Positions 16,587 to 23,897 of a stretch of DNA of 34,675 bases are shown here, in pieces. Source of the DNA: Metabacillus rhizolycopersici (GTDB lineage Bacteria; Bacillota; Bacilli; Bacillales; Bacillaceae); NCBI RefSeq assembly GCF_020075705.1, contig NZ_JAIQUM010000059.1:1-34675 (forward strand). Direction: 5' to 3'. The notes under the pieces were generated by a model. That model was not told the DNA's origin. It saw nothing but the letters and a program-made list of their open reading frames with translations, and made no database searches. The position numbers and the translations under genes are program-made. Each line of letters starts with the position of its first letter. Positions within the stretch are counted from its first letter, which is position 1.

Positions 16587-16641
16587 CCAAAGAAATATTG
16601 CTCACTCATTTAGTAGTGTGCAACATTTCTTGGTTTTTTTA
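16587..16641 (+). terminator. Riboswitch-controlled terminator
   Basis: CCAAAGAAATATTGC pairs with GCAACATTTCTTGG, followed by seven T. Within the stem-loop, GCTCACTCATTTAGT (16600-16614) is complementary to the 3' strand of aptamer P1 (ACTATGGGTAGC), giving a clear antiterminator when no ligand is bound. Confidence 0.93.
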
Positions 16642-16859
16642 TTTTTGTAGTAAAGTATATTGATTTAGATAACAAAGCTACATGAAATGAAATGGAAGGA
16701 TTGAAAGAACTATTTTTTGTCATTATATAAGGAAAATAATGGAAGAGATGCTCGAATAGTAAAGAATTTTTTACAGGTAAAACAACGTGGTTTTTACATA
16801 CGTTTTTTGAAATCAAATAATTGTCAGTTTATGAACATGACAAAGGAGTAAAAACAATT
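16642..16859. other. Spacer between riboswitch terminator and nupG
   Basis: The full leader from 16243 to 16859 exceeds 600 bp. Beyond the promoter, aptamer and terminator I see no further structure in the last 218 bp, only AT-rich sequence and the AAAGGAG site at 16842-16848. Confidence 0.5.
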
Positions 16860-18059
16860 ATGTATTTTATTATTAATGTTATTGGGATTTTATTAGTATT
16901 AGGCCTTAGTTTACTTTTATCATTTAATAAAAAACAGATCGCATTTAAGCCAATTATCATCTTGTTTGTTATCCAACTAGCGACTACTTGGTTTATGTTG
17001 TCGACTGATATTGGAGGAAAAGTAATTACGTTAATTTCTGATTTCTTCCTATGGTTAATCAACAGTTCTATGACTGGGATAAATTTTGTATTTGGTAACT
17101 TTGCACCTCTTGATGGCTCAACTTTCACGTTTTTCATGAATGTGTTGATGCCAATTATTTTCGTCGTGGTCTTTTTTGATATATTAACTTACTTCGGTAT
17201 TTTACCAGCAATTATTAATGGGTTCGGCTGGGTATTTTCTAAAATAACGAAAACTCCTCGATTTGAGAGTTTTTATGCAATACAAGTTATGTTTTTAGGA
17301 AATAATGAGGCATTGGCGGTTACACGCGATCAATTGAATCGAATGGATGATAAGCGACTATTAACGGTTGCTATGATTAGTATGTCTTGCGTAAGTGCGG
17401 GAATGCTCGGTGGATATCTACAAATATTAGATCCGAAATACGTGTTAACTGCGATTCCTTTGAATGCAATCGGGACATTAATTATTACATCTTTAATCAA
17501 TCCTTATACTGTGACAAAAGAAGAAGATATTGTTTATTCACCACCTAAATCTGAAAAAGGAAATTTCTTTGATATGATTTCTACTAGTATGCTAACAGGT
17601 GGTAAATTGGCATTAATTATTGCGGTCATGCTAATTGGATTTGTGTCCCTTATTACAGCTGCTAACACATTCTTAGGATTAATACATGATCAGCTTACAC
17701 TTGAGAATATTTTTGGCGTAATCTTTTCACCAATAAGCTTTTTCATGGGGGTTGAAGTATCGCAAATTTTTACAATTGGTCAATTAATGGGCGTGAAAAT
17801 TGTCTTAAACGAATTTGTTGCCATGACTAATTTAAGTACCATCATCTCTAGCTTAAATGCTCATACGGAAGCGGTTATTTCAACATTTCTTGTTTCATTT
17901 TGTAACTTCGCGACAATCGGTATTATTCTTGGAACAATGAAATCTTTATTTGGTGATAAAAAAACCAAATTTATTGCGGATCATACATGGTTATTACTAG
18001 TAAGTGGTATTTTAGTATCTAGTTTAACAGCTATGGTTGTTGGCTTATTCGTTTGGTAA
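16860..18059 (+). CDS. nupG: CNT-family purine nucleoside transporter (NupG-like)
   Basis: The 399-aa membrane protein belongs to the concentrative nucleoside transporter family, which imports nucleosides with H+ or Na+. Hydrophobic helices occur throughout. The family region PRFESFYAIQVMFLGNNEALAVTRDQL and the later FMGVEVSQIFTIGQLMGVKIVLNEFVAM, with NEA and NEF substrate/cation-site motifs, are visible. ATG at 16860 follows AAAGGAG; the open frame upstream has no site. The guanine riboswitch indicates purine nucleosides such as guanosine or inosine as substrates, as for B. subtilis nupG (yxjA). The cupin gene follows after 36 bp and may be co-transcribed. Confidence 0.92.
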   Translation: MYFIINVIGILLVLGLSLLLSFNKKQIAFKPIIILFVIQLATTWFMLSTDIGGKVITLISDFFLWLINSSMTGINFVFGNFAPLDGSTFTFFMNVLMPIIFVVVFFDILTYFGILPAIINGFGWVFSKITKTPRFESFYAIQVMFLGNNEALAVTRDQLNRMDDKRLLTVAMISMSCVSAGMLGGYLQILDPKYVLTAIPLNAIGTLIITSLINPYTVTKEEDIVYSPPKSEKGNFFDMISTSMLTGGKLALIIAVMLIGFVSLITAANTFLGLIHDQLTLENIFGVIFSPISFFMGVEVSQIFTIGQLMGVKIVLNEFVAMTNLSTIISSLNAHTEAVISTFLVSFCNFATIGIILGTMKSLFGDKKTKFIADHTWLLLVSGILVSSLTAMVVGLFVW

Positions 18060-18095
18060 TCTTTAAATACACTTTGTTTGATAGAGAGGAATAGT

Positions 18096-18620
18096 ATGAT
18101 GAAAATAAATGACCCACAACATTGGGTAGCAACACTTGGACTAGAGCCTCATCCAGAGGGAGGATATTATAAAAGAACGTTCGAATCTTCGGAGCGTACA
18201 TCAGATCAAGAATTATCTGTGAACTTTGAGGGCGAGCGGAAACTTTATACAAGTATTTACTTTCTATTAACGTCTAAAGATGTATCCCATTTTCATCGAT
18301 TGAAATCAGATGAATTATGGTATTATCACGCTGGAAGTCCATTAACGATTCATATCATTCATGAAAATGGAGACTATGAAGAAATTAAATTAGGGATAAA
18401 CCTAGACAAAGGGGAAGTACCCCAAGCGCTAGTTCCGAAAAATTCAATCTTTGGGTCGTCTGTTATGGAAGAGAATACATTTTCTCTTGTGGGTTGTATG
18501 GTTTCTCCAGGCTTTGATTTTCAAGACTTTGAACTTTTCACCCAGGACAACCTTTTATCTCAATATCCTCAACACAAGGATATAATTATGAAGCTAGCAT
18601 ACGAAAAAATTCCGGAATAG
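18096..18620 (+). CDS. DUF985 cupin-superfamily protein
   Basis: The 174-aa protein fits DUF985 over its length: GLEPHPEGGYYKRTFES near the N-terminus, SIYFLLTSKDVSHFHRLKSDELWYYHAGSPL in the cupin barrel, and GCMVSPGFDFQDFELF toward the end. The His-rich barrel segment (SHFHRLKSDELWYYH) could bind a metal. No enzyme activity is assigned to the family with confidence. Start ATG at 18096 follows GAGAGG. It lies 36 bp downstream of nupG without a terminator between, so it is probably in the riboswitch-controlled unit, which would hint at a link with purine use; that link is inference. Confidence 0.82.
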   Translation: MMKINDPQHWVATLGLEPHPEGGYYKRTFESSERTSDQELSVNFEGERKLYTSIYFLLTSKDVSHFHRLKSDELWYYHAGSPLTIHIIHENGDYEEIKLGINLDKGEVPQALVPKNSIFGSSVMEENTFSLVGCMVSPGFDFQDFELFTQDNLLSQYPQHKDIIMKLAYEKIPE

Positions 18621-18643
18621 GGGAAATTTTCAGTTTGCAAGAG

Positions 18644-18678
18644 GCCAGCCGACAATTTAGGATGTCGGTTGGCTTTTT
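18644..18678 (+). terminator. Intrinsic terminator of the nupG-cupin unit
   Basis: GCCAGCCGACA and TGTCGGTTGGC pair around an 8-nt loop, followed by five T. Confidence 0.88.
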
Positions 18679-18840
18679 GGTTGTGAAAAAAATGTAGATT
18701 TTATAGCCAAGAAAATCATTAAACAGAGTATTCCTATCAATTTATTAAATTAAATTTAATCTTTTCACATTAGATGGTTATTTTATAAGATAGAAATATG
18801 ATATGATAGAGTATATTTCATTGGATAAAGGAGATTAATT

Positions 18841-19770
18841 ATGGAAAAAGTACTTGTTTTTGGTCATAAAAATCCGGATACAGATACAATCTGTTCTGCT
18901 ATTGCGTATGCTGAATTAAAAAACAAAATTGGTCAAAACGCTGAAGCAGTACGCTTAGGCGAGGTAAATGGTGAAACACAATTTGCCCTTAACTACTTTA
19001 AGAAGGATGCACCACGTTTAGTTGAAAAAGTAGCTAGTGAAGCGAAGGAAGTTATTTTAGTCGATCACAACGAACGTCAACAAAGTGCTGATGACATTAA
19101 CGAAGTTCGCGTTCTTGAAGTCATTGATCATCACCGTATTGCAAACTTTGAAACAAGTGACCCATTGTATTACCGTGCTGAGCCTGTTGGATGTACAGCG
19201 ACAATTCTTAACAAACTGTATAAAGAAAATGGAGTGCAAATTGAGAAAGAAACTGCTGGATTAATGCTGTCAGCAATTATTTCTGATTCGCTATTATTCA
19301 AATCTCCAACATGCACACAAGAAGATGTAGATGCGGCAAAGGAATTAGCTGAAATTGCTGGTGTAGATGCAGATACTTACGGTTTAGACATGTTAAAAGC
19401 GGGTGCAGATTTAAGCGATAAATCTGTTGAGCAATTAATCTCACTTGATGCAAAAGAATTCCCAATGGGATCAAGTAAAGTAGAAATTGCTCAAGTAAAC
19501 GCTGTTGATACAAACGATGTTCTTGTACATAAGGCAGACATTGAAGCAGCTCTTTCAAAGGTTATCGCTGAAAAAGGTTTAGATCTTTTCTTATTTGTTG
19601 TAACAGATATCTTAACAAACGATTCAGTTGCAGTTGCAATTGGTAATGAAGCAAGCAAAGTAGAGCAAGCCTTTAATGTAAAACTAGACAACAACCAAGC
19701 AACTCTTAAAGGTGTTGTTTCACGTAAAAAGCAAATTGTTCCTGTATTAACGGAAGCATTTGCAAAGTAA
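18841..19770 (+). CDS. ppaC: Manganese-dependent inorganic pyrophosphatase (family II)
   Basis: The 309-aa DHH-family enzyme hydrolyses pyrophosphate to two phosphates in the cytoplasm. Metal ligands are visible in [19 protein letters not shown] (His, Asp, Asp), VDHNE, and the DHH motif [10 protein letters not shown]. The second domain ends with the substrate-binding SRKKQ signature near residue 297. It matches bacillar PpaC in length and sequence, and the family prefers Mn2+. ATG follows AAAGGAG. It is monocistronic with a terminator at 19782. Mn2+ use here is of interest given the Mn2+ riboswitch elsewhere in the window. Confidence 0.97.
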   Translation: MEKVLVFGHKNPDTDTICSAIAYAELKNKIGQNAEAVRLGEVNGETQFALNYFKKDAPRLVEKVASEAKEVILVDHNERQQSADDINEVRVLEVIDHHRIANFETSDPLYYRAEPVGCTATILNKLYKENGVQIEKETAGLMLSAIISDSLLFKSPTCTQEDVDAAKELAEIAGVDADTYGLDMLKAGADLSDKSVEQLISLDAKEFPMGSSKVEIAQVNAVDTNDVLVHKADIEAALSKVIAEKGLDLFLFVVTDILTNDSVAVAIGNEASKVEQAFNVKLDNNQATLKGVVSRKKQIVPVLTEAFAK

Positions 19771-19781
19771 GCTGATTGCAT

Positions 19782-19819
19782 AAGCCACAGGCCTTTTCAA
19801 AAGGTGCTGTGGCTTTTTT
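19782..19819 (+). terminator. Intrinsic terminator after ppaC
   Basis: AAGCCACAG-CCTTTT pairs with AAGG-CTGTGGCTT, followed by TTTTT, 12 nt past the stop. Confidence 0.88.
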
Positions 19820-19822
19820 GCG

Positions 19823-19960
19823 ATATCAGAATTTATAAGTTTTAGGCTTCGAGAATTGTCCAGCGCAAGCGTCCTAGCCCCTCTTGAATAGAAGGTGAAA
19901 AACACCTTCTATTCAAGAGCGTCTTATTTGCCTGAGGCTGATCAAGGCGCTTTTCTTTTC
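19823..19960. repeat. Dispersed palindromic repeat, copy R3
   Basis: The core CTCTTGAATAGAAGGTG (19881-19897) and CACCTTCTATTCAAGAG (19903-19919) form a perfect 17-bp hairpin with an AAAAA loop. The flanks match R1 and R2: CTTCGAGAATTGTCCAGC at left and GGCTGATCAAGGCGCTT at right. It follows the ppaC terminator directly. Confidence 0.93.
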
Positions 19961-20075
19961 CTAACAGAATTTATATCATAAGGATGATCGAGTTATTATA
20001 GCAAGCTAATATGATTTTATTTTCACTTATAGTATAATAACGGGGATTAAGAAAATGATGGAAAGGTGGAACAGC

Positions 20076-20399
20076 ATGCTTCAATTGAGTATTTCATTAT
20101 TAATTGCTAATTTAATGTTGATTTCACCTGTTCTACATCTAAATGACAAATCCCATTTTGTTCAGGTAGAAGAACCATCATTTACCCCAAAAATGAATGA
20201 TCATAAAGTCCAAATTGTAAAAACAGCATCATTTCTTGAACTGCTAATAACAAAGACCCTAGGGACATTTAGTAGTCATGTTCATCGTGCGAAACATACA
20301 ATGACAAATGATCAATTCTTACATTTGTATACTGAATATCTTCCCCATGATAAGCCATTTTTTGTTGTGAAGAAATTCCAATCCAATTATCTTTCCTAA
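20076..20399 (+). CDS. Small secreted or membrane-tethered protein of unknown function
   Basis: The 107-aa protein is not recognised. ATG at 20076 follows AAAGGTGG; the frame upstream to 20055 has no site. The N-terminus (MLQLSISLLIANLMLISPV) is hydrophobic without a strong positive start, suggesting an export signal or an anchor. The remainder is a His- and Lys-containing soluble segment (SHVHRAKHTMTNDQFLHLYTEYLP) ending NYLS. No Cys is present. It lies alone between repeat R3 and the secDF promoter region. No function is proposed. Confidence 0.6.
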   Translation: MLQLSISLLIANLMLISPVLHLNDKSHFVQVEEPSFTPKMNDHKVQIVKTASFLELLITKTLGTFSSHVHRAKHTMTNDQFLHLYTEYLPHDKPFFVVKKFQSNYLS

Positions 20400-20690
20400 A
20401 ATAATAGCTAATTAAATAGACAAAAATCAGGGTAATAATTAAAAATGCATGTTAAAGATTCAAATTAATCGAATCAAAATAGATTTAATCAAGTGTATGA
20501 TTGCAATAAGATGAATCCTTAGAACATAAGGTCCTTTCAATCATAACGAGCAGTAAAATCCTGCCTCATCATTCAAGGAAATAAGGAAGAGAAGTAGGGG
20601 ATAACTGTCCGTATAATCTCGCATTATTTACCCTATCAAATACTTATAGTAAAAAAATATCATTGGTGAATGTAAGGAGAATTTTATTAA
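20400..20690. other. Spacer between the secreted protein gene and secDF
   Basis: The 291-bp spacer holds palindrome family P copy B at 20544-20616 and the GTAAGGAGA site of secDF. No other structure was recognised. Confidence 0.5.
20544..20616. repeat. Dispersed palindrome family P, copy B (diverged)
   Basis: It shares the framework of the 8388-8464 element: AACGAGCAGTAAAATCC at left, ATTCAAGG in the middle, and AGTAGGGGATAACTGTCCGTA at right (copy A reads GGTGGGGGATAACTGCCCGTA). Pairing of the inner arms is largely lost. Confidence 0.7.
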
Positions 20691-22955
20691 ATGGTTAAAA
20701 AAAATCGAATTGTCGCCTTCTTAATTTTTCTTATCGTTTTTACTAGTTTGATGGTAACGACATCAAAAGACACCTTAAGTAATATTAAGTTAGGCCTGGA
20801 TTTGCAAGGTGGCTTTGAAATTCTTTATGAGGTTAAACCTGCTAAAGAAGGTCAAGTTATTGATGAAAAGGCACTAGCAGCTACGGCAGAAGCTCTAGAT
20901 CGACGTATAAATGTTTTAGGTGTAAGTGAGCCTAACATACAAATAGAAGGTGAAAATCGCATCCGTGTCCAATTAGCAGGTGTTGAAGATCAAAACGAAG
21001 CGAGAGAGATCTTATCAACTGAAGCAAATCTTTCCTTTCGTGATTTCAATGATCGGATAATGATGGACGGTGCTGATCTCGCAGAGGGTGGGGCAGAACA
21101 AACCTTTGATGAGAATGGAAAACCAAGTGTTTCAATTAAATTGAAAAGTGCTGAAAAATTCAAAGAAGTAACACAGGAAATCGTTAATTTAACTCCTAAT
21201 AACGTATTAGTTATTTGGCTTGATTATGAAGAAGGCAAGGATTCATTTATTGCAGAATCGGCTAAGGCAGATCCTAAATATATTTCTTCACCATTTGTGA
21301 GTCAAGTTTTCAATCAGAATACTGTTTCAATTGTAGGGGAATTTTCACTAGAAGAAGCGAAAAATTTAGCTGACATCCTTAATGCTGGTGCATTACCTGT
21401 TAAACTTGATGAAATCTACTCGACTTCGGTAGGAGCCTCATTTGGTGAACAAGCAATGGACAAAACTGTTTTTGCGGGCATTATTGGAGTATTAGCTGTT
21501 TTTCTATTTATGATTTTTTATTACAGATTTCCTGGCTTTATTGCCACGATTACGTTAACGGTATACAGCTATTTGACAATTCTCATTTTTGATTGGATGA
21601 ATGTCGTATTGACCTTGCCAGGTATAGCAGCACTTATTTTAGGTGTTGGTATGGCCGTAGATGCAAATATCATCACGTATGAACGAATAAGAGAGGAAAT
21701 TAAGGTAGGAAAATCAATCCAAGCTGCATTTAAAGCGGGGAACCAAAGCTCGTTTTCTGCAGTTACTGATGCCAATTTAACGACTCTTTTAGCTTCAGCA
21801 GTTCTTTTCTTTTATGGGACAAGTTCTGTAAAGGGATTTGCAACAAGTTTAATTATAGGTATTCTAGGGAGCTTTTTGACAAACGTTTATCTTTCAAGAT
21901 GGTTACTGGGTCTTTGGGTAAATAGTAAAATCTTTAATAAAAAACCAAGCTGGTTTGGCGTGAAGAAAAAGGAAATTCACCCTATTTCTGAAAGCTTCGA
22001 TACGCTTGATCTCCCAACAAAGTTTGATCGTTTTGATTTTGTTAAGCATCGTAGAAAGTTTTTTGCTTTCTCAGGAGTCATCCTCCTTTTAGGAATTGTC
22101 TGCTTGTTTGTATTTCGTTTAAATCTTGGGATTGACTTTACGAGTGGAACAAGGGTTGAGTTGCTAGCTGATCATGCTCTTAGCACGGAAACTGTGGCAA
22201 CAGAACTCGAAAAGCTTGAATTACCTACAGATGATATTGTCATATCAGGAGAAAACAGTAATATAGCTGTTGCACGATATAAAGGAATTCTTTCAAAAGC
22301 AGAAATCGCTACTTTAAAGAGTCACTTTAGCAAGGAACTAGGCTCAGAACCAAATGTAAGTAGTGTGACGCCGACCGTTGGTAAAGAACTGGCGAAAAAT
22401 GCTTTGAATGCACTCCTCATTTCTGTTATCGGCTTGATTATTTTCGTTACGATTCGTTTTGAACTCCGGATGGCAGTGTCAGCCGTAATCGCACTTTTAT
22501 ATGCAACATTTATCATCATTCCATTCTTTAGCGTTACAGGTCTTGAGGTGGATATTACCTTCATTGCAGCGCTCTTGACTGTCGTTGGTTATTCTATAAA
22601 TGATACGATCGTAACCTTTGACCGAATGCGTGAAAATATGCAGCGAAGAAGGTATTTGAAGACATATGAAGATATCGTTGAAGTGGTTAATACAAGTTTA
22701 CGGCAAACATTAGGCCGTTCGGTTAACACTGTAATGATGGTCGCAATCACAGTTCTTTCGATATTAATTTGGGGGAGTGAGGCAATTCGCCCGTTTTCAA
22801 TTGCTTTACTCATTGGCTTAATTGTAGGAACGTACTCTTCGATTTTCATTGCAGCTCAATTATGGGTAGAGTGGAAACATAAGGAACTGAAGAAAAAAGG
22901 TGTCATCAAAACATTTAAAGAAAAAAGAACATATTCGGATGAACCGCAAGTTTAG
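20691..22955 (+). CDS. secDF: Fused SecD-SecF protein translocase subunit
   Basis: The 754-aa fusion joins SecD (about residues 1-410) and SecF (about 450-740), as in most Bacillus. It assists SecYEG-dependent protein export using the proton gradient. SecD shows TM1, the conserved LGLDLQGGFEILYEV, a large P1-like external domain, and a TM cluster with GMAVDANIITYERIREE. SecF shows LGIDFTSGTRVEL and the TM cluster with VVGYSINDTIVTFDRMRENM. Twelve membrane helices are expected. The start ATG follows GTAAGGAGA. tatA begins 28 bp downstream with no terminator between, so Sec and Tat components share a transcript. Confidence 0.97.
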   Translation: MVKKNRIVAFLIFLIVFTSLMVTTSKDTLSNIKLGLDLQGGFEILYEVKPAKEGQVIDEKALAATAEALDRRINVLGVSEPNIQIEGENRIRVQLAGVEDQNEAREILSTEANLSFRDFNDRIMMDGADLAEGGAEQTFDENGKPSVSIKLKSAEKFKEVTQEIVNLTPNNVLVIWLDYEEGKDSFIAESAKADPKYISSPFVSQVFNQNTVSIVGEFSLEEAKNLADILNAGALPVKLDEIYSTSVGASFGEQAMDKTVFAGIIGVLAVFLFMIFYYRFPGFIATITLTVYSYLTILIFDWMNVVLTLPGIAALILGVGMAVDANIITYERIREEIKVGKSIQAAFKAGNQSSFSAVTDANLTTLLASAVLFFYGTSSVKGFATSLIIGILGSFLTNVYLSRWLLGLWVNSKIFNKKPSWFGVKKKEIHPISESFDTLDLPTKFDRFDFVKHRRKFFAFSGVILLLGIVCLFVFRLNLGIDFTSGTRVELLADHALSTETVATELEKLELPTDDIVISGENSNIAVARYKGILSKAEIATLKSHFSKELGSEPNVSSVTPTVGKELAKNALNALLISVIGLIIFVTIRFELRMAVSAVIALLYATFIIIPFFSVTGLEVDITFIAALLTVVGYSINDTIVTFDRMRENMQRRRYLKTYEDIVEVVNTSLRQTLGRSVNTVMMVAITVLSILIWGSEAIRPFSIALLIGLIVGTYSSIFIAAQLWVEWKHKELKKKGVIKTFKEKRTYSDEPQV

Positions 22956-22983
22956 AAGATAAAAGTACGGAGGGGATGAGCAG

Positions 22984-23157
22984 ATGAGTAATTTAGGATT
23001 TGGCGAAATAGCCCTAATAGTGATTGTAGCCCTTCTTATTTTTGGTCCGGCAAAGCTTCCTAAATTAGGAAGAGCTGCAGGGCAAGCGTTAAATGAATTT
23101 AAAAAAGGCATGAATGGGGTTTTTAGTGAGGAAGGTAAGGATAAAGAGGGAAGATAA
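22984..23157 (+). CDS. tatA: Twin-arginine translocase subunit TatA
   Basis: The 57-aa protein reads MSNLGFGEIALIVIVALL for the N-terminal region plus membrane helix, then the hinge FGPAKLPKLGRAAGQAL and an amphipathic helix with a short charged tail (VFSEEGKDKEGR). These are the TatA hallmarks: polar Glu before the helix, FGP hinge, and amphipathic helix with GRA.G. TatA oligomers form the passage for folded proteins. ATG follows GGAGGGGATGAGCAG. No tatC is next to it, so the partner TatC must be encoded elsewhere, as for the orphan tatA genes of bacilli. The terminator at 23188 closes the secDF-tatA unit. Confidence 0.93.
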   Translation: MSNLGFGEIALIVIVALLIFGPAKLPKLGRAAGQALNEFKKGMNGVFSEEGKDKEGR

Positions 23158-23187
23158 TTTAGCTTCTAGTTAGATGTTGTGATAATG

Positions 23188-23220
23188 ATACACAGGGGTA
23201 GTGAACCTCTGTGTATTTTT
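23188..23220 (+). terminator. Intrinsic terminator of secDF-tatA
   Basis: ATACACAGGGG pairs with ACCTCTGTGTAT, followed by TTTTT, about 30 nt past the tatA stop. Confidence 0.88.
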
Positions 23221-23283
23221 GGTTTTTTAGAAAAAAATACGTATATGATGGATAAGTGCTCCGCGTTAGATTGGAAGGGAATT

Positions 23284-23418
23284 TCATTTTTCTAATACAT
23301 CGGTGTCATTTAGATCTCCCTTTTGTTCGTTATTGGGTTCACCATAAAGTTCGTTAATCTCTCTAGCTATCTCATCTAAGAATTCTTCTGATAATAAGGG
23401 TTTCGATTTCTTCGACAT
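23284..23418 (-). CDS. Small acidic protein of unknown function
   Basis: The 44-aa ORF begins MSKKSKPLLSEEFLDEIARE and ends NDTDVLEK. It has a good ribosome site (ATAGGTGG, 5-6 nt before ATG). The first half could form an amphipathic helix; the tail is acidic and polar. No Cys and no membrane segment. It converges with tatA. The coding claim rests on the ribosome site and a protein-like composition; I do not recognise a family. Confidence 0.6.
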   Translation of the reverse strand: MSKKSKPLLSEEFLDEIAREINELYGEPNNEQKGDLNDTDVLEK

Positions 23419-23611
23419 ACAATCCACCTATCTTCACTTTAGTATATATATTCTGAACTTTTTAATGAATATTATTCAATTCCATGGTTTTTCGCATAAT
23501 GGAAATAAGTATGATATCGTCTCATGCTTTTTTTGAAAAAAATAATTAGACCAACAACCTTTAACCTATTTACATATGATAATCATAGGAGTAAGATAAC
23601 ATCAGTTTCAT

Positions 23612-23766
23612 ATTTCGAATCGCTTAATCCTTTAGGAACGGGGGACCCATTTTTGTGTGGATCTTTTATCCTCTTGGGGTGAATCCTATTTTATTAGGTA
23701 AGGATACTCTTTTGTCCTGAACCCGACAGCTAACTCCGTAAGCGTTATGAGAGGAAGGTGGAGCAG
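23612..23766 (+). ncRNA. c-di-AMP riboswitch (ydaO-yuaA class)
   Basis: The class landmarks appear in order: CGCTTAATCC, GGAACGGGGGACCC, GGGGTGAATCC, TAGGTAAGGATACTCTT, CCTGAACCCGACAGCTAAC, and TCCGTAAGCGTT, closing with GAGAGGAAGG. Two symmetric c-di-AMP sites are expected in this fold. It precedes a KimA-type K+ transporter, the best-known target of the class. High c-di-AMP should favour the terminator at 23786-23825. Confidence 0.95.
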
Positions 23767-23785
23767 GTGAGACATCATAACTAAT

Positions 23786-23825
23786 GTCCACAGGGCTATT
23801 AACTATGCCTTGTGGACTTTTTTTC
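23786..23825 (+). terminator. c-di-AMP riboswitch terminator
   Basis: GTCCACAGG and CCTTGTGGAC pair across a 13-nt AT loop, followed by seven T. It lies about 20 nt after the aptamer and 72 nt before kimA. Confidence 0.92.
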
Positions 23826-23897
23826 GTAAAAATTACTGATTACATTTCATTATCACGGAAAATAAAAGAAAAATCTTATAGTTATGGTGGTGCACTA

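Noticed and set aside
23784..23897. Upstream extension of kimA from ATG 23784
   Set aside because: The first codons form the riboswitch terminator stem, and length comparison with KimA supports the GTG at 23898.
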